NCBI RefSeq assembly: GCF_001545115.1
Contig: NZ_FCNU01000010.1
Location: 55,211 to 119,210, forward strand
Source: Candidatus Protochlamydia phocaeensis
GTDB taxonomy: Bacteria > Chlamydiota > Chlamydiia > Chlamydiales > Parachlamydiaceae
Length of the DNA: 64,000 nt
Direction of reading: 5' to 3'
The position numbers and the translations under genes were made by a program. A model generated the notes under the pieces. It saw only the letters and a program-made list of their open reading frames with translations, was not told the DNA's origin and did not search any database. Shown here one piece after another: positions 44,070 to 52,772 of this stretch. Numbering within the stretch: position 1 is the first letter of the stretch; each line of letters starts with the position of its first letter.

Positions 44070-45113
44070 ATGGAACAGCCTCTTTTTACTTCTCTTCCTT
44101 CTTTTTCAATTGCTCATCCCTCAATTGAAAAAGCCCTAATTCACCGCCCTAGGCGCAATCGTCAAATGGCGGCCATCCGCGGATTAGTCCAAGAAACCCA
44201 CTTGCATCCGAGCCAGTTGATCGCTCCGCTATTTGTTCTAGAAGGTTCAGAGCGGCAGCTGCCCATTGCTAGCATGCCGGGCATCTTCCGCTACTCGCTC
44301 GATTTGCTCCTTAAAGAAGTGATAGAGCTATACGAAATGGGCATACGGGCCATCGATTTATTTTGCGTTGTGCCAACCGAGAAAAAAGACGCGGCGGCAT
44401 CCGAGGCTACTCGTACAGGCAATCTTTTGCAGCAAGCGCTGATGCGCTTGCGCCAGGAAGTTCCTGATATGTGCTTGATGGTGGATGTTGCCTTAGATCC
44501 TTTCACCGACCATGGCCATGATGGAATTGTGAATGAGCGCGGAGAAATTGACAATGACCTGACTTTGCCTGTTCTTGCGCAAATGTCCATTCTAGCGGCA
44601 GACGCCGGTGCGCACATTGTTGCTCCAAGCGATATGATGGATGGGCGAGTCGCGTATATCCGCCGGGCATTGGACCAAGCGGGGCATAGCCGAGTCGGCA
44701 TTCTCTCTTATGCAGCTAAATATGCCTCTGCTTTTTATGGTCCTTTTAGAGAGGCTTTGCATTCAGCGCCAAAATTTGGAGATAAAAAGACTTATCAGAT
44801 GAATCCTGCCAATATTCGCGAAGCCTTGCTCGAGTGCCAGCTTGATGAGCAGGAAGGGGCAGATCTGCTGCTCATTAAACCGGGCCTTCCCTATCTGGAT
44901 GTCATTGCCAAGGTTAAAGAAATGACAAACCTTCCTGTTGGAGCCTATCATGTGAGCGGAGAATATGCCATGGTGATGGCTGCTGCTCAAAATGGCTGGC
45001 TTGACGCCAACCGCATTTTCGAAGAATGCCTGCTTTCAATGCGGCGGGCCGGAGCGGATTTTATTTTAACTTATGCAGCCCGCCAAATAGCCGACTATTT
45101 GCATAAGCGTTAA
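44070..45113 (+). CDS. hemB: Delta-aminolevulinic acid dehydratase (porphobilinogen synthase)
   Basis: The 347-residue protein has both Schiff-base lysines, Lys217 (ILSYAAKYAS) and Lys270 (LLIKPGLPYLD), and PSDMMDGRV. At the metal site DVALDPFTDHGHDG, Asp and other residues replace the cysteines of zinc enzymes, so this is the Mg-type/cysteine-free class. It condenses two ALA molecules to porphobilinogen, the second committed step of heme synthesis, in the cytoplasm. Length is typical. AAGGAAAAAG precedes the ATG. It supports the heme demand of the multiheme cytochromes at 4-11 kb. Confidence 0.96.
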   Translation: MEQPLFTSLPSFSIAHPSIEKALIHRPRRNRQMAAIRGLVQETHLHPSQLIAPLFVLEGSERQLPIASMPGIFRYSLDLLLKEVIELYEMGIRAIDLFCVVPTEKKDAAASEATRTGNLLQQALMRLRQEVPDMCLMVDVALDPFTDHGHDGIVNERGEIDNDLTLPVLAQMSILAADAGAHIVAPSDMMDGRVAYIRRALDQAGHSRVGILSYAAKYASAFYGPFREALHSAPKFGDKKTYQMNPANIREALLECQLDEQEGADLLLIKPGLPYLDVIAKVKEMTNLPVGAYHVSGEYAMVMAAAQNGWLDANRIFEECLLSMRRAGADFILTYAARQIADYLHKR

Positions 45114-45317
45114 ATCGCTAGGTCCATTCAATGGAGGCGGCTTTAGACGTAGCTGCAAAGTAGTTAATAAAGGTGTCTTGCCAATTAGACGATGAGCTTT
45201 TGGTTAATTGATGAGACACCTTAAAGGCATAGAATTCAAAAATAAAGGTTCAATAGCTTGTCATTACTTATCCTGCCAAGAACTGTCTGACGGCCGGTTT
45301 TATTCTTTATTCTTCGC

Positions 45318-47492
45318 TTACTGCCTATATTGGTTGATTAGATCGTATAGCTCTGTTCCGGTAAAAGCGCTTGCGCCCACATCGCGCAGCCAAGCCGACA
45401 TGCCGTAACCCCAGCGGCTGCGGCTGCTATGGGTATAAAAGATGTCGAGAGGCATGGAGAAGAAAACGCCTTTGTCGTGATAAATTTCGCCGTTGATGAT
45501 ATCCTTTGCATTGGTATAGGTGTACCAAAAACCGACTCTCAAGCCACTGGGAAAGTAGCGCGAGATTTGCGTTTTAAAGCCAAAATCATCCGCCAAGAAT
45601 TTTCCCGCGCTGAATTTAAATTCCAAGGATGTACATTTCCAATCGTAATATAAATTTAGAAAGTATTGAGAGCCCAAGAATTTGCGGTAAGTCGGATGGA
45701 AGCCATGCAGTTTGCGGATGCGGCTAGTAAAGTTCACTCCTTCCGGCGTTCGTTTTTTTACGACGGCAAATTCCATGCCTACGGCCCATTCCGAGTTGAC
45801 GGGATAATAAAGCCACTCGGTAGCGACTCCGCCATATTCAGGCTCAAAGAGTCCAAAGCCCAAGCGGGTATACCAGCCTTTCCCCCAATTCCATATTTTC
45901 TCTATATAAGCTTCATCGACTGTGATGCTTTTTTGCTTAAAGTAATTGATCAAATCGCTGCGCACGTTGATGATTTGAGAGGGATTTAAGCGGTCGACAT
46001 CTTGTGCATCCCAAAGATTCGAAAAAGCAAAATAGCCCAGGCTGATGGAGTAATAAATATTGTCATATAAAAATCCATTGAAGGCGAGGGATAATCCCAA
46101 TGCGTATTTGAACTTACCGCGCGAGCTACCGAACAAGGTATGCACCTTCGGCATCAATTCTACGTTGAAATAATCTGTTTTCTTTTTAAAGATTAATTTA
46201 GACGTATAAAGATTGGGATAACTCACTTCCGTCAACGGAGTTAAAGTGGCAAGCTCATAGCTTCCAATTACTTGTTCGCGAAATTGGCGAATATATCGCA
46301 TGTCATAATGGTATTCCTGAATAAGAACGGCAATGCCGTCTATTGTGACAATGACGTGATCAATGTCATCCGGAGTTAGAGCAGCCAAAAGGTCATTTAA
46401 TCGCTCTCTTAAGCGCCGCTCCTCGCGGTAAACCATATTAAAAATTTCTATACGCAAAGTCTTGCACTTGCATTCGCCTTCATAGCTGATCCAAGCTGCC
46501 ATCAAATCAATTCCTTGCTCGCGCAAAGCATAATTGAGGTCTTGAATGAAAACATCTTCAGGGCGCAATTCACAGATGGCCTGGGTGTTGACAGGCGCTT
46601 TATAAGGCAATGGATCATTAATTTTGGGAATCAATCCCTTGGTATTGCCAAAATCGAAATAGCTCGATGCTGTAAAGGCAACGGCATCGCCGCGAATATA
46701 AGACACGGAAAGGTCGATGGAATCCCATAAGCGGTATTTAATTCCAATGTTCCAAGGCGTTCTCTTCACATGCCCTTTAGGGTGCCTTTCAATCCTTTCA
46801 TCTTTGTAAGGGATGGCGTCATACTCGAGGGTAAAAGAAAGGTTTCTCAGGTATTCCCAGCGGGAGTGAAGAAAAGGCATCCAATTCATTCCACCGAACC
46901 ATTTTCGGATCCGATGAAAACCGTAACCTAGGCTGATCTCTAAGTTCTCTTTTAAAAAGACCTGGGTGAGGACAATATAATAGGCTTTAAAAGCTTTTGT
47001 TCCCAAAAAGTCTTCCAGTCCTATTGCCAGACCCGGAAGCTCGTAATGGCTGTCTTCAGGACTAAATAGAGAAAGTTTGACGTTGGCGCCCTTATCGGAG
47101 AAGTCCCCGAATCCAAACTGGGTCAAAACAGGGTCTGCAACGCCTTTAAATACGCGGTAATTGCCCGAAACTTCCAAAAAATCAACTAGTTGAAACCGCA
47201 AATTAAAAGAATAATAAGGGGGGAAATAAGCGTAGCCCGCGCCGATCTCGCCTTCCTTGCTCATTCGGGCGGAAGGCATGCTGAAATAGCCTCCTAGCAA
47301 CAGATGGTTGTAAGTAACAGGCATCCGTTCATTGAGGCGCTTGTTCCAGTAATCAACAACTAGGAGATCTTGCATGAGATTAGATTGTTCATCTTCCTCA
47401 TCGCAGAAAAAGTCTTGGGAAAATACGTGATGCCAAATGCTTAAGAAAAGCAGACTAAAGAGACAAAGTAATCGCTTTCGATCATTTAGCAT
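45318..47492 (-). CDS. YjbH-like outer membrane beta-barrel protein
   Basis: The start chosen (ATG of MLNDRKRLL, 724 residues) places a signal peptide at residues 1-26; ATG 47507 and TTG 47552 are in frame alternatives with poor ribosome sites. The protein resembles YjbH (DUF940), a predicted outer-membrane barrel linked to exopolysaccharide export. It shows GYFSMPSARMSKEGEIGAGY near the start, GLAIGLEDFLGTKAFKAYY, a soluble middle section, and repeated barrel strands in the C-terminal third with the closing MSAWLRDVGASAFTG. No yjbEFG or polysaccharide polymerase genes are next to it. A 477-base leader lies upstream. Confidence 0.75.
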   Translation of the reverse strand: MLNDRKRLLCLFSLLFLSIWHHVFSQDFFCDEEDEQSNLMQDLLVVDYWNKRLNERMPVTYNHLLLGGYFSMPSARMSKEGEIGAGYAYFPPYYSFNLRFQLVDFLEVSGNYRVFKGVADPVLTQFGFGDFSDKGANVKLSLFSPEDSHYELPGLAIGLEDFLGTKAFKAYYIVLTQVFLKENLEISLGYGFHRIRKWFGGMNWMPFLHSRWEYLRNLSFTLEYDAIPYKDERIERHPKGHVKRTPWNIGIKYRLWDSIDLSVSYIRGDAVAFTASSYFDFGNTKGLIPKINDPLPYKAPVNTQAICELRPEDVFIQDLNYALREQGIDLMAAWISYEGECKCKTLRIEIFNMVYREERRLRERLNDLLAALTPDDIDHVIVTIDGIAVLIQEYHYDMRYIRQFREQVIGSYELATLTPLTEVSYPNLYTSKLIFKKKTDYFNVELMPKVHTLFGSSRGKFKYALGLSLAFNGFLYDNIYYSISLGYFAFSNLWDAQDVDRLNPSQIINVRSDLINYFKQKSITVDEAYIEKIWNWGKGWYTRLGFGLFEPEYGGVATEWLYYPVNSEWAVGMEFAVVKKRTPEGVNFTSRIRKLHGFHPTYRKFLGSQYFLNLYYDWKCTSLEFKFSAGKFLADDFGFKTQISRYFPSGLRVGFWYTYTNAKDIINGEIYHDKGVFFSMPLDIFYTHSSRSRWGYGMSAWLRDVGASAFTGTELYDLINQYRQ

Positions 47493-47969
47493 AAGAAACC
47501 AAGCCATTGCGCGCCGATCAGGGTCGAAGACATCGTGCTTTTTGCGGGACAACCTGTTACGAATTCGATCGATCTTGAGAGCGTCTCGTCAATCATCCAA
47601 AGATCCATATTCGAATTCTTTTCCTTAAGAGAAAATGACTTCGGATCCCGGTCATTGGCTAATTGATACGCCCTAGGATGTATGTCAAATTCGGAATTTA
47701 AATACTTCCTCATGCATAAGGAGCATTTATAAACGAAAACGGGTTGGACCACGTTACATAAAGAAGAAAGAGAATACGAGGAGAACTGCTTAAAAGCAAG
47801 CGTTATGCCACAATGGCGATCCAGATTTATGATATTTATCAAATGCAATTTAAAAAATGAGGGGACAATTTTGCTTTAATGAAAGCGATAGAATTAGGAT
47901 AGAATCAAACAAAAGCTAACCGTAAAGCCAAATTGGCAAGCAATTTGGCTTTACTAGATGGATTATTTC
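47493..47969. other. 477-bp gap upstream of the YjbH-like gene
   Basis: A 120-codon minus-strand open frame at 47486-47848 overlaps the downstream gene, has irregular composition and no ribosome site, and is not accepted. The gap ends with a hairpin at 47922-47954. No clear promoter was identified. Confidence 0.4.
47922..47954 (-). terminator. Perfect 14-bp hairpin after the lipoprotein gene
   Basis: GTAAAGCCAAATTG and CAATTTGGCTTTAC are exact inverted repeats with a five-base loop, 15 bases past the stop of the minus-strand lipoprotein gene. The following minus-strand sequence is only moderately T-rich. Confidence 0.55.
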
Positions 47970-48617
47970 TTAAGGAATAGGCGAGAAATAACGCTCATAG
48001 GTATAGGTATTTGGCCTTGGAGGAGGATTATCCTTATTCTCGACAAAAGGAAGGTCAGCCTCTCTTTTTAGCAAGGCAAGCTCGCGGCTTTTCGCATAAG
48101 GTTCAAAGCGCTGATGCGACCAATCAATATTGAATCTCTGATCTTTGCGATCAAAGGCATAAAAATGCACGCAGCCTCCTTGCAACCAAACTAAACCGAT
48201 ATAAAGCTCATCGATATAAAGGCCGTAGAAGCTCTCAAAGCTGATTCTTACATCCAAATCGTTGGCGGTAAAGGGAAAATGATCTAGCTCATAGCTTAAA
48301 ATCGTATGATTATTCAAGCGATAGAGGAATTCTTCGACGAGCTCAACGAGCAGCAAGCGGGCATCGTACAAAGTCAACAGACGTTGAGAAGAGTACTGCA
48401 GACAAATTTTGAGAATGTAGTCATCATAAGACGCCCATGAGTCTTCTAATTCCAAATGCTTGTCTATTTTCATCTTAGTGGAAAAATTGATGACGAGCTT
48501 GGACAGCTCTTCCGAATCAATTTTTTTCACCCAAGGGCCTTTTCCCACGATTTTAGGTTGGCAACTTGTCAATATCATGATGGCAGCACATATTATCCAG
48601 ATCGCTAGGCTACGCAT
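47970..48617 (-). CDS. Predicted lipoprotein of unknown function
   Basis: The 215-residue protein has a type II signal peptide: MRSLAIWIICAAIMILTSC, with lipobox LTSC, so the mature protein would begin at a lipid-modified Cys19. The rest is a mixed alpha/beta domain (about 40-180) with many aromatic residues and a Pro-rich end. No family was recognised. It could sit in either membrane. AGAGGTG precedes the ATG and a perfect hairpin follows the stop, so it is a single-gene unit. Confidence 0.75.
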   Translation of the reverse strand: MRSLAIWIICAAIMILTSCQPKIVGKGPWVKKIDSEELSKLVINFSTKMKIDKHLELEDSWASYDDYILKICLQYSSQRLLTLYDARLLLVELVEEFLYRLNNHTILSYELDHFPFTANDLDVRISFESFYGLYIDELYIGLVWLQGGCVHFYAFDRKDQRFNIDWSHQRFEPYAKSRELALLKREADLPFVENKDNPPPRPNTYTYERYFSPIP

Positions 48618-48714
48618 GGTAGGGCACCTCTTACAAAGCTTCGTTTCATTTTTTATCTTGATTGATATGGCAAGTTAATCGAAGAAAGAAAATAAAAAAA
48701 TAAAAAAATGAAAA

Positions 48715-49206
48715 TTATACCAATAAGGGCCGGGATTCGGATGAATCTTCTTCAAAGTTCATGATTTGATTGACAAGATTCGAATCCCTATCATCTAAGT
48801 ACTTAAATAACTTTTTGGCAGCAACAGAGGCTTCAAAGGCAATCCAACTTTCGCCATGTGGTTTCATTTGTTCTAAGATCTCTCTTTTAAAGTCAAAGGG
48901 AGGAAGGGAAGAAAGAACAGCCTTAACCTGATTTATCATGTAAGCGATAAAGCAATTTTCCCTCTTATTATTAGAAGAGGCTGCTTGTTTTTGCCAAGAA
49001 TCCCCCTTCGCTTCAATAAGAGAGGCGGCGATGTCCCGAGAAGTTAGTTTCTCTTTCGGTTGTGCGTCTATAATTTGGGATAATTGATCCACCATTTGAT
49101 CAATAATTTTATTTCTTTTTTGAAAAATACAGTGATTGAATAGTTCTATAGTGGGGGGAACGACAAGGACAGAGCCTGGTTTTAAATCGGAAATGTGAAA
49201 GCCCAT
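48715..49206 (-). CDS. Hypothetical helical protein
   Basis: The 163-residue protein is predicted helical with charged surface (about 30-150) and no signal peptide or membrane helix. The first 25 residues contain a short strand-like segment, SVLVVPPTIELF. No family, repeat or catalytic motif was recognised. AAGGAGA stands seven bases before the ATG, so it is very likely translated. Its neighbours (lipoprotein, epimerase) do not suggest a role. Confidence 0.6.
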   Translation of the reverse strand: MGFHISDLKPGSVLVVPPTIELFNHCIFQKRNKIIDQMVDQLSQIIDAQPKEKLTSRDIAASLIEAKGDSWQKQAASSNNKRENCFIAYMINQVKAVLSSLPPFDFKREILEQMKPHGESWIAFEASVAAKKLFKYLDDRDSNLVNQIMNFEEDSSESRPLLV

Positions 49207-49258
49207 TATTGTCTCCTTAAATTATGCCTGATAAACCACAATTTAGCTCGCCACTCTA

Positions 49259-49274
49259 TTAACCTGAGTTTGGA
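49259..49274 (-). repeat. Dispersed intergenic repeat, family 2 copy
   Basis: Read on the minus strand this is TCCAAACTCAGGTTAA, identical over 15 bases to 31255-31269. Confidence 0.45.
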
Positions 49275-49335
49275 GAAACTTTATTAAATCAAATGAAGGA
49301 AATCCCATCCAGTTAAAAGGGCATGCGGATCAGAT

Positions 49336-50295
49336 TTACGGCTTATAATAATCCTTATACCAACGGACAAAGCGACCCAGCCCTTCTTCTAAAGAGACTT
49401 TGGGGAGAAAGCCCAATTGTTGCGTGCTCTCTTCAATATCGGCAAAGGTTGATACGACATCTCCCGGCTGCATGGGCATAAGGATTTTTTGTGCCTTAAC
49501 ACCCAATTCACTCTCCAAAATGGCTATTAGATGGAGCAATTGCTCGGGATGATGATGTCCTAGATTGAAAACAGCGGCCGAAGGCATTTCGCGGTCGATG
49601 GCTGCCAAGATGCCATCAACAATATCATCGATATAGGTAAAATCACGCTGCATATTTCCGCGGTTATAAATCTCAATTGGCTTGCCTTCCAAAATAGCTT
49701 TGGTAAAAGAAAAATAAGCCATATCAGGGCGCCCCCAAGGGCCATAAACGGTAAAAAAGCGCAGGCCTGTCACTGAGATGCCGAAAAGGTGATTGTAAGT
49801 TTGCGCCATCAGCTCATTGGTTTTTTTTGTCACTCCGTAAAGGCTGGCTTGGGCATCTGTACGGTCTTCAATGGAAAAGGGAACCTTTTTATTCAGGCCA
49901 TAGACAGAAGAGGAAGAGGCATAAGTCAATTTGATGGATGGAGACTGCCGGCAGATTTCTAAGATATTTAAGAAACCTTCGACATTGGCCTGTAAATAGG
50001 CAAAAGGCGCTTGCAGGGAATACCGGACGCCCGCCTGAGCGGCCAAGTGCAAAAGGTGAGTAGTGTTATGATTGGCAATGGCAGCTTGCAAATGCTCGAA
50101 TTGTTGGATGTCTCCTTCTAAAATTTTGATGCCTCGTCGGGTCAATTCTCTTGCACGGTCGCGTTTGAGTTGGACATCATAATAGGAATTGAAGTTGTCA
50201 TAGCCAATGACATGGTCGCCTCTTGCATGCAATTGAAGAGCGGCATGAAAACCGATGAAGCCTGCCGCGCCTGTAATAAAAACTTGCTTGCCCAT
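49336..50295 (-). CDS. NAD-dependent UDP-sugar 4-epimerase (UDP-glucuronate type)
   Basis: The start at the ATG of MGKQVFIT (319 residues) is eight bases from AGGA; an ATG nine bases upstream is possible. It is an extended SDR. The NAD site TGAAGFIG lies at about 8-15. YDNFNSYYDVQLKRDRA is typical of UDP-glucuronate 4-epimerases. Catalytic YGVTKK (Tyr and Lys, about 147-151) and RFFTVYGPWGRPDMA follow. It interconverts UDP-glucuronate and UDP-galacturonate, or related sugars, for surface polysaccharide. It lies directly downstream of the P-type ATPase relative on the same strand. Confidence 0.87.
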   Translation of the reverse strand: MGKQVFITGAAGFIGFHAALQLHARGDHVIGYDNFNSYYDVQLKRDRARELTRRGIKILEGDIQQFEHLQAAIANHNTTHLLHLAAQAGVRYSLQAPFAYLQANVEGFLNILEICRQSPSIKLTYASSSSVYGLNKKVPFSIEDRTDAQASLYGVTKKTNELMAQTYNHLFGISVTGLRFFTVYGPWGRPDMAYFSFTKAILEGKPIEIYNRGNMQRDFTYIDDIVDGILAAIDREMPSAAVFNLGHHHPEQLLHLIAILESELGVKAQKILMPMQPGDVVSTFADIEESTQQLGFLPKVSLEEGLGRFVRWYKDYYKP

Positions 50296-50305
50296 TACTT
50301 TCATC

Positions 50306-51643
50306 CTAGTTTGAAAAAATTACTGACTTAGGTCTCCAATACCGCAATAATAGGGCATTGGCAATGACGGACACGAAACTTACCGCCATTGTTCCCGCAA
50401 CAATCAGGGGATTGAGCAATCCGGCTGCTGCAAGTGGAATGGTTAGAAGATTATAGATGAAAGCCAAAAATAAATTCTGCTTCATTTTCCGCATCGTTTG
50501 GCGGGATAAATCTATGGCGGCAGCGAGGCTTGATAAATCATGGCGCATAAGGGAAATATTGGCGGCTTCCTTAAGCATATTGCTTTCCATCCCCATTGCA
50601 AAGCTTACGTGCGCTTCCATTAAAGCCGGAACATCACTGCCACTATAGCCGGCCATTCCAACAATCGCTCCCGATTGCTTTGCTTGCTGAATGGCCTGTA
50701 CTTTTTCTCCTGTCTCCAGTGCCGTTTTGATTTCTTCTATTCCCGCTTGTGTAGCAAGAGACAATGTGTTTTCTTGCTGACTGTTGGTGAATAATATAGG
50801 AGTTACATGCCGTGCTTTTAATTGTTGAATGGCTGCGCTTGTTATTTCATGAAAAGAGCCTAAGAAGAGGAGGTTCATTCGCGCAGCTTGCTCCATTGCG
50901 GCTGCTTGTCTGAAAAAAATGCCTAGCTGAGCCCCCGTGCTATTAGCCATGAGAATGACGAGGGGAAGGGCCACTCCCAACATGCAAGGGCAAGCGATGA
51001 TGAGGACGCCAATGGCATTGATAAAGCCACTTGCAGGCTGTTCAATCCCAAGGCTCCATACTAGATAAGTAAAAAGGCTTATTCCCAGGATAATAGGAAT
51101 AAAAATAGCCGAGGCTTGATCGGCTAATTTTTGAACAAAGCCCTCTTTCAATAAGTGGGCAAAGGACTCTTTTTCCAAAGAGAGCCTGTTTGGCTGCAGA
51201 TGAATTAATGCCTCTAATGCAGCAAAGGCGCCTTCCTTAGTTAAAGCCTCCAACCAGCGCCCAAATAGCGTAAGGGTAAGGATAATGGCGCTGCTTTCGA
51301 AGTATAAAGGTTGAGGCATATGCAAAAAGTAAACGGCCAAGCTAAAGCCATAAGCGGCCGTTGTTCCCAAAGCCACGAGGAGATCCATATTCCCCTTAAG
51401 CGCTCTTAAAGCATAATAAGAGGAACGATAAAATTGCCAGCCGCAGCCTATCTGCACCATGGTTGCCAAGAGCAGTTGCAAGTCCGAAGAAAGGGGGAAG
51501 GAATAGCCTAAACCCATTGCCAGCATTTGAAAGAAGAAGGGAAAGGACAAAAGAGCTGCGATTAAGAAATAGCGAAAAGAGGTTTGTTTTTCTTTAATCC
51601 ATGCTTGGCGTAGTTCTTCGATGCTTAGTTTGTTCTTGTCCAT
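50306..51643 (-). CDS. P1B-type (copper) ATPase relative lacking catalytic motifs
   Basis: The 445-residue protein has the membrane core of a copper-exporting P-type ATPase. NMDLLVALGT near 85 and the metal-binding ACPCMLGVALPLV with Cys218 and Cys220 are present, and the final two helices are intact (about 390-430). Everything needed for ATP-driven transport is missing. There is no cysteine metal-binding N-domain, the actuator TGE loop is gone (only ~45 residues where ~110 are expected), and DKTGT is replaced by LGSFHE at about 261-266. TGDN has become TNSQ (286-289), and GDGxNDAPAL has become GYSGSDVPAL (332-341). The frame is intact. It could be a passive or regulatory copper protein for cbb3 assembly, or a pseudogene still open. 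Confidence 0.8.
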   Translation of the reverse strand: MDKNKLSIEELRQAWIKEKQTSFRYFLIAALLSFPFFFQMLAMGLGYSFPLSSDLQLLLATMVQIGCGWQFYRSSYYALRALKGNMDLLVALGTTAAYGFSLAVYFLHMPQPLYFESSAIILTLTLFGRWLEALTKEGAFAALEALIHLQPNRLSLEKESFAHLLKEGFVQKLADQASAIFIPIILGISLFTYLVWSLGIEQPASGFINAIGVLIIACPCMLGVALPLVILMANSTGAQLGIFFRQAAAMEQAARMNLLFLGSFHEITSAAIQQLKARHVTPILFTNSQQENTLSLATQAGIEEIKTALETGEKVQAIQQAKQSGAIVGMAGYSGSDVPALMEAHVSFAMGMESNMLKEAANISLMRHDLSSLAAAIDLSRQTMRKMKQNLFLAFIYNLLTIPLAAAGLLNPLIVAGTMAVSFVSVIANALLLRYWRPKSVIFSN

Positions 51644-51660
51644 ATTGCCTCTTAGAGAGA

Positions 51661-51700
51661 AAATAACTTCGAATCCGAGCCATTAGCAGTTTTAATACAC
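51661..51700 (-). repeat. Dispersed intergenic repeat, family 1 copy
   Basis: On the minus strand: TATTAAAACTGCTAATGGC then TCGGATTCGAAG. It shares the ATTAAAACTGCTAATGGC block exactly with 31125-31142, and lies after the parB stop. Confidence 0.5.
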
Positions 51701-51762
51701 TTTTTTGGAGACTATTGGCAATTTCAAAATGCTTAATACCAAAGGAATGAAGTCTTGCCGTT

Positions 51763-52590
51763 CTATAGTTCTTGTTGGAGGCCGAACAGATGTAAAAGAC
51801 GGTCTAAGTCATCTAAGTTATAATAGTCAATGCTGATGCGGCCTTTTTTTCCCTTGCCTTGGATGGAGACTTTGGTTCCCAAGCGATGCTGAAGCTTTTC
51901 AGCCAGCTGTTCCAAATAAAAGTCCCTGGTCACATAGGTCAGTTGCTGCTTTTTGGCTTTTTCGCCGATGCGAGCAGCGGCTTGTTCAGCTTCGCGTACA
52001 TTGAGCTGGTCGCGTATGATCAAGTCATGCAATAACTGCTGCTTATCTTCTTCTTCCAAAGCTAAAATCGCTTTGGCATGCCCCATAGTGATTTTTTCTT
52101 TTAAAATGCTGTCTTGTATGGCGACCGGAAGAGAGAGCAGGCGCAAGTAATTGGCAATTGTGGAGCGTTTCTTTCCCACTCGCTGGGCTAAACGGTCTTG
52201 GTTAAAATCAAATTCCAGCATGAGCCGCTTCAAGGCTTTGGCAATTTCTAAAGGATTTAAATCCACGCGTTGAATATTTTCGATCAAGGCCGCCTGTGCG
52301 GAAAGGGAGCAGGAGGTCTGGCGGATAAAAACCGGTATAGAAGAAAGGCCGGCCAGTTGCGCCGCTCTATAGCGTCTTTCTCCTGAAATCAACTCATATC
52401 CTTCAGAATCCGGAAGCGGGCGCACAAGAGGGGGATGGAGAAGGCCAACGGCTTTGATAGACTGCGCCAGCTCTTCTAGATCTTCCCGTTTAAAATCACG
52501 GCGCGGCTGATAAGGATTAACGCTAATTTGCGTAAGAGCGACTTCGCGCAATTCATCTTTATAAGGAGGATCGATTAATGAGCTATCCAT
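51763..52590 (-). CDS. parB: Chromosome partitioning protein ParB
   Basis: The 275-residue protein shows the ParB N-terminal domain (INPYQPRR-like VNPYQPRRDF at about 26-35), the CTP-binding GERRYRAAQLAGL, and the helix-turn-helix FNQDRLAQRVGKKRSTIANYLRLL (about 150-175) that binds parS. A C-terminal dimerisation segment ends the protein. ParB clamps around DNA near the origin and works with ParA in chromosome segregation. No parA and no matching parS site was noticed nearby. No strong ribosome site precedes the ATG. Confidence 0.93.
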   Translation of the reverse strand: MDSSLIDPPYKDELREVALTQISVNPYQPRRDFKREDLEELAQSIKAVGLLHPPLVRPLPDSEGYELISGERRYRAAQLAGLSSIPVFIRQTSCSLSAQAALIENIQRVDLNPLEIAKALKRLMLEFDFNQDRLAQRVGKKRSTIANYLRLLSLPVAIQDSILKEKITMGHAKAILALEEEDKQQLLHDLIIRDQLNVREAEQAAARIGEKAKKQQLTYVTRDFYLEQLAEKLQHRLGTKVSIQGKGKKGRISIDYYNLDDLDRLLHLFGLQQEL

Positions 52591-52772
52591 AACAAAATTG
52601 TTCTTTCATCAAGGAATGGAAATCTAGGGGATTAGAAATATTTTCAATCGTTTCTTATTTGAATGGTTCTTTACAAGAAAAAGCTGAAAAATATTATGGA
52701 TTTATTTATGATTTTTTTCACATCAAATTAAAGCAAGTCCGCAAATATTTAAAGCAAATTGAGTGGCAAGTT

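Noticed and set aside
45160..45230. Inverted AAGGTGTCT/AGACACCTT arms about 36 bases apart after hemB
   Set aside because: Short arms with a long loop and no T-run; not enough to call a terminator or regulatory hairpin.
47486..47848. 120-codon minus-strand ORF upstream of the YjbH-like gene
   Set aside because: It overlaps the signal peptide region of the accepted gene, has scattered cysteines and no ribosome site; likely chance.
51763..52590. Possible parS site or origin near parB
   Set aside because: No convincing TGTTTCAC-type palindrome was found by eye; chlamydial parB need not be next to the origin.
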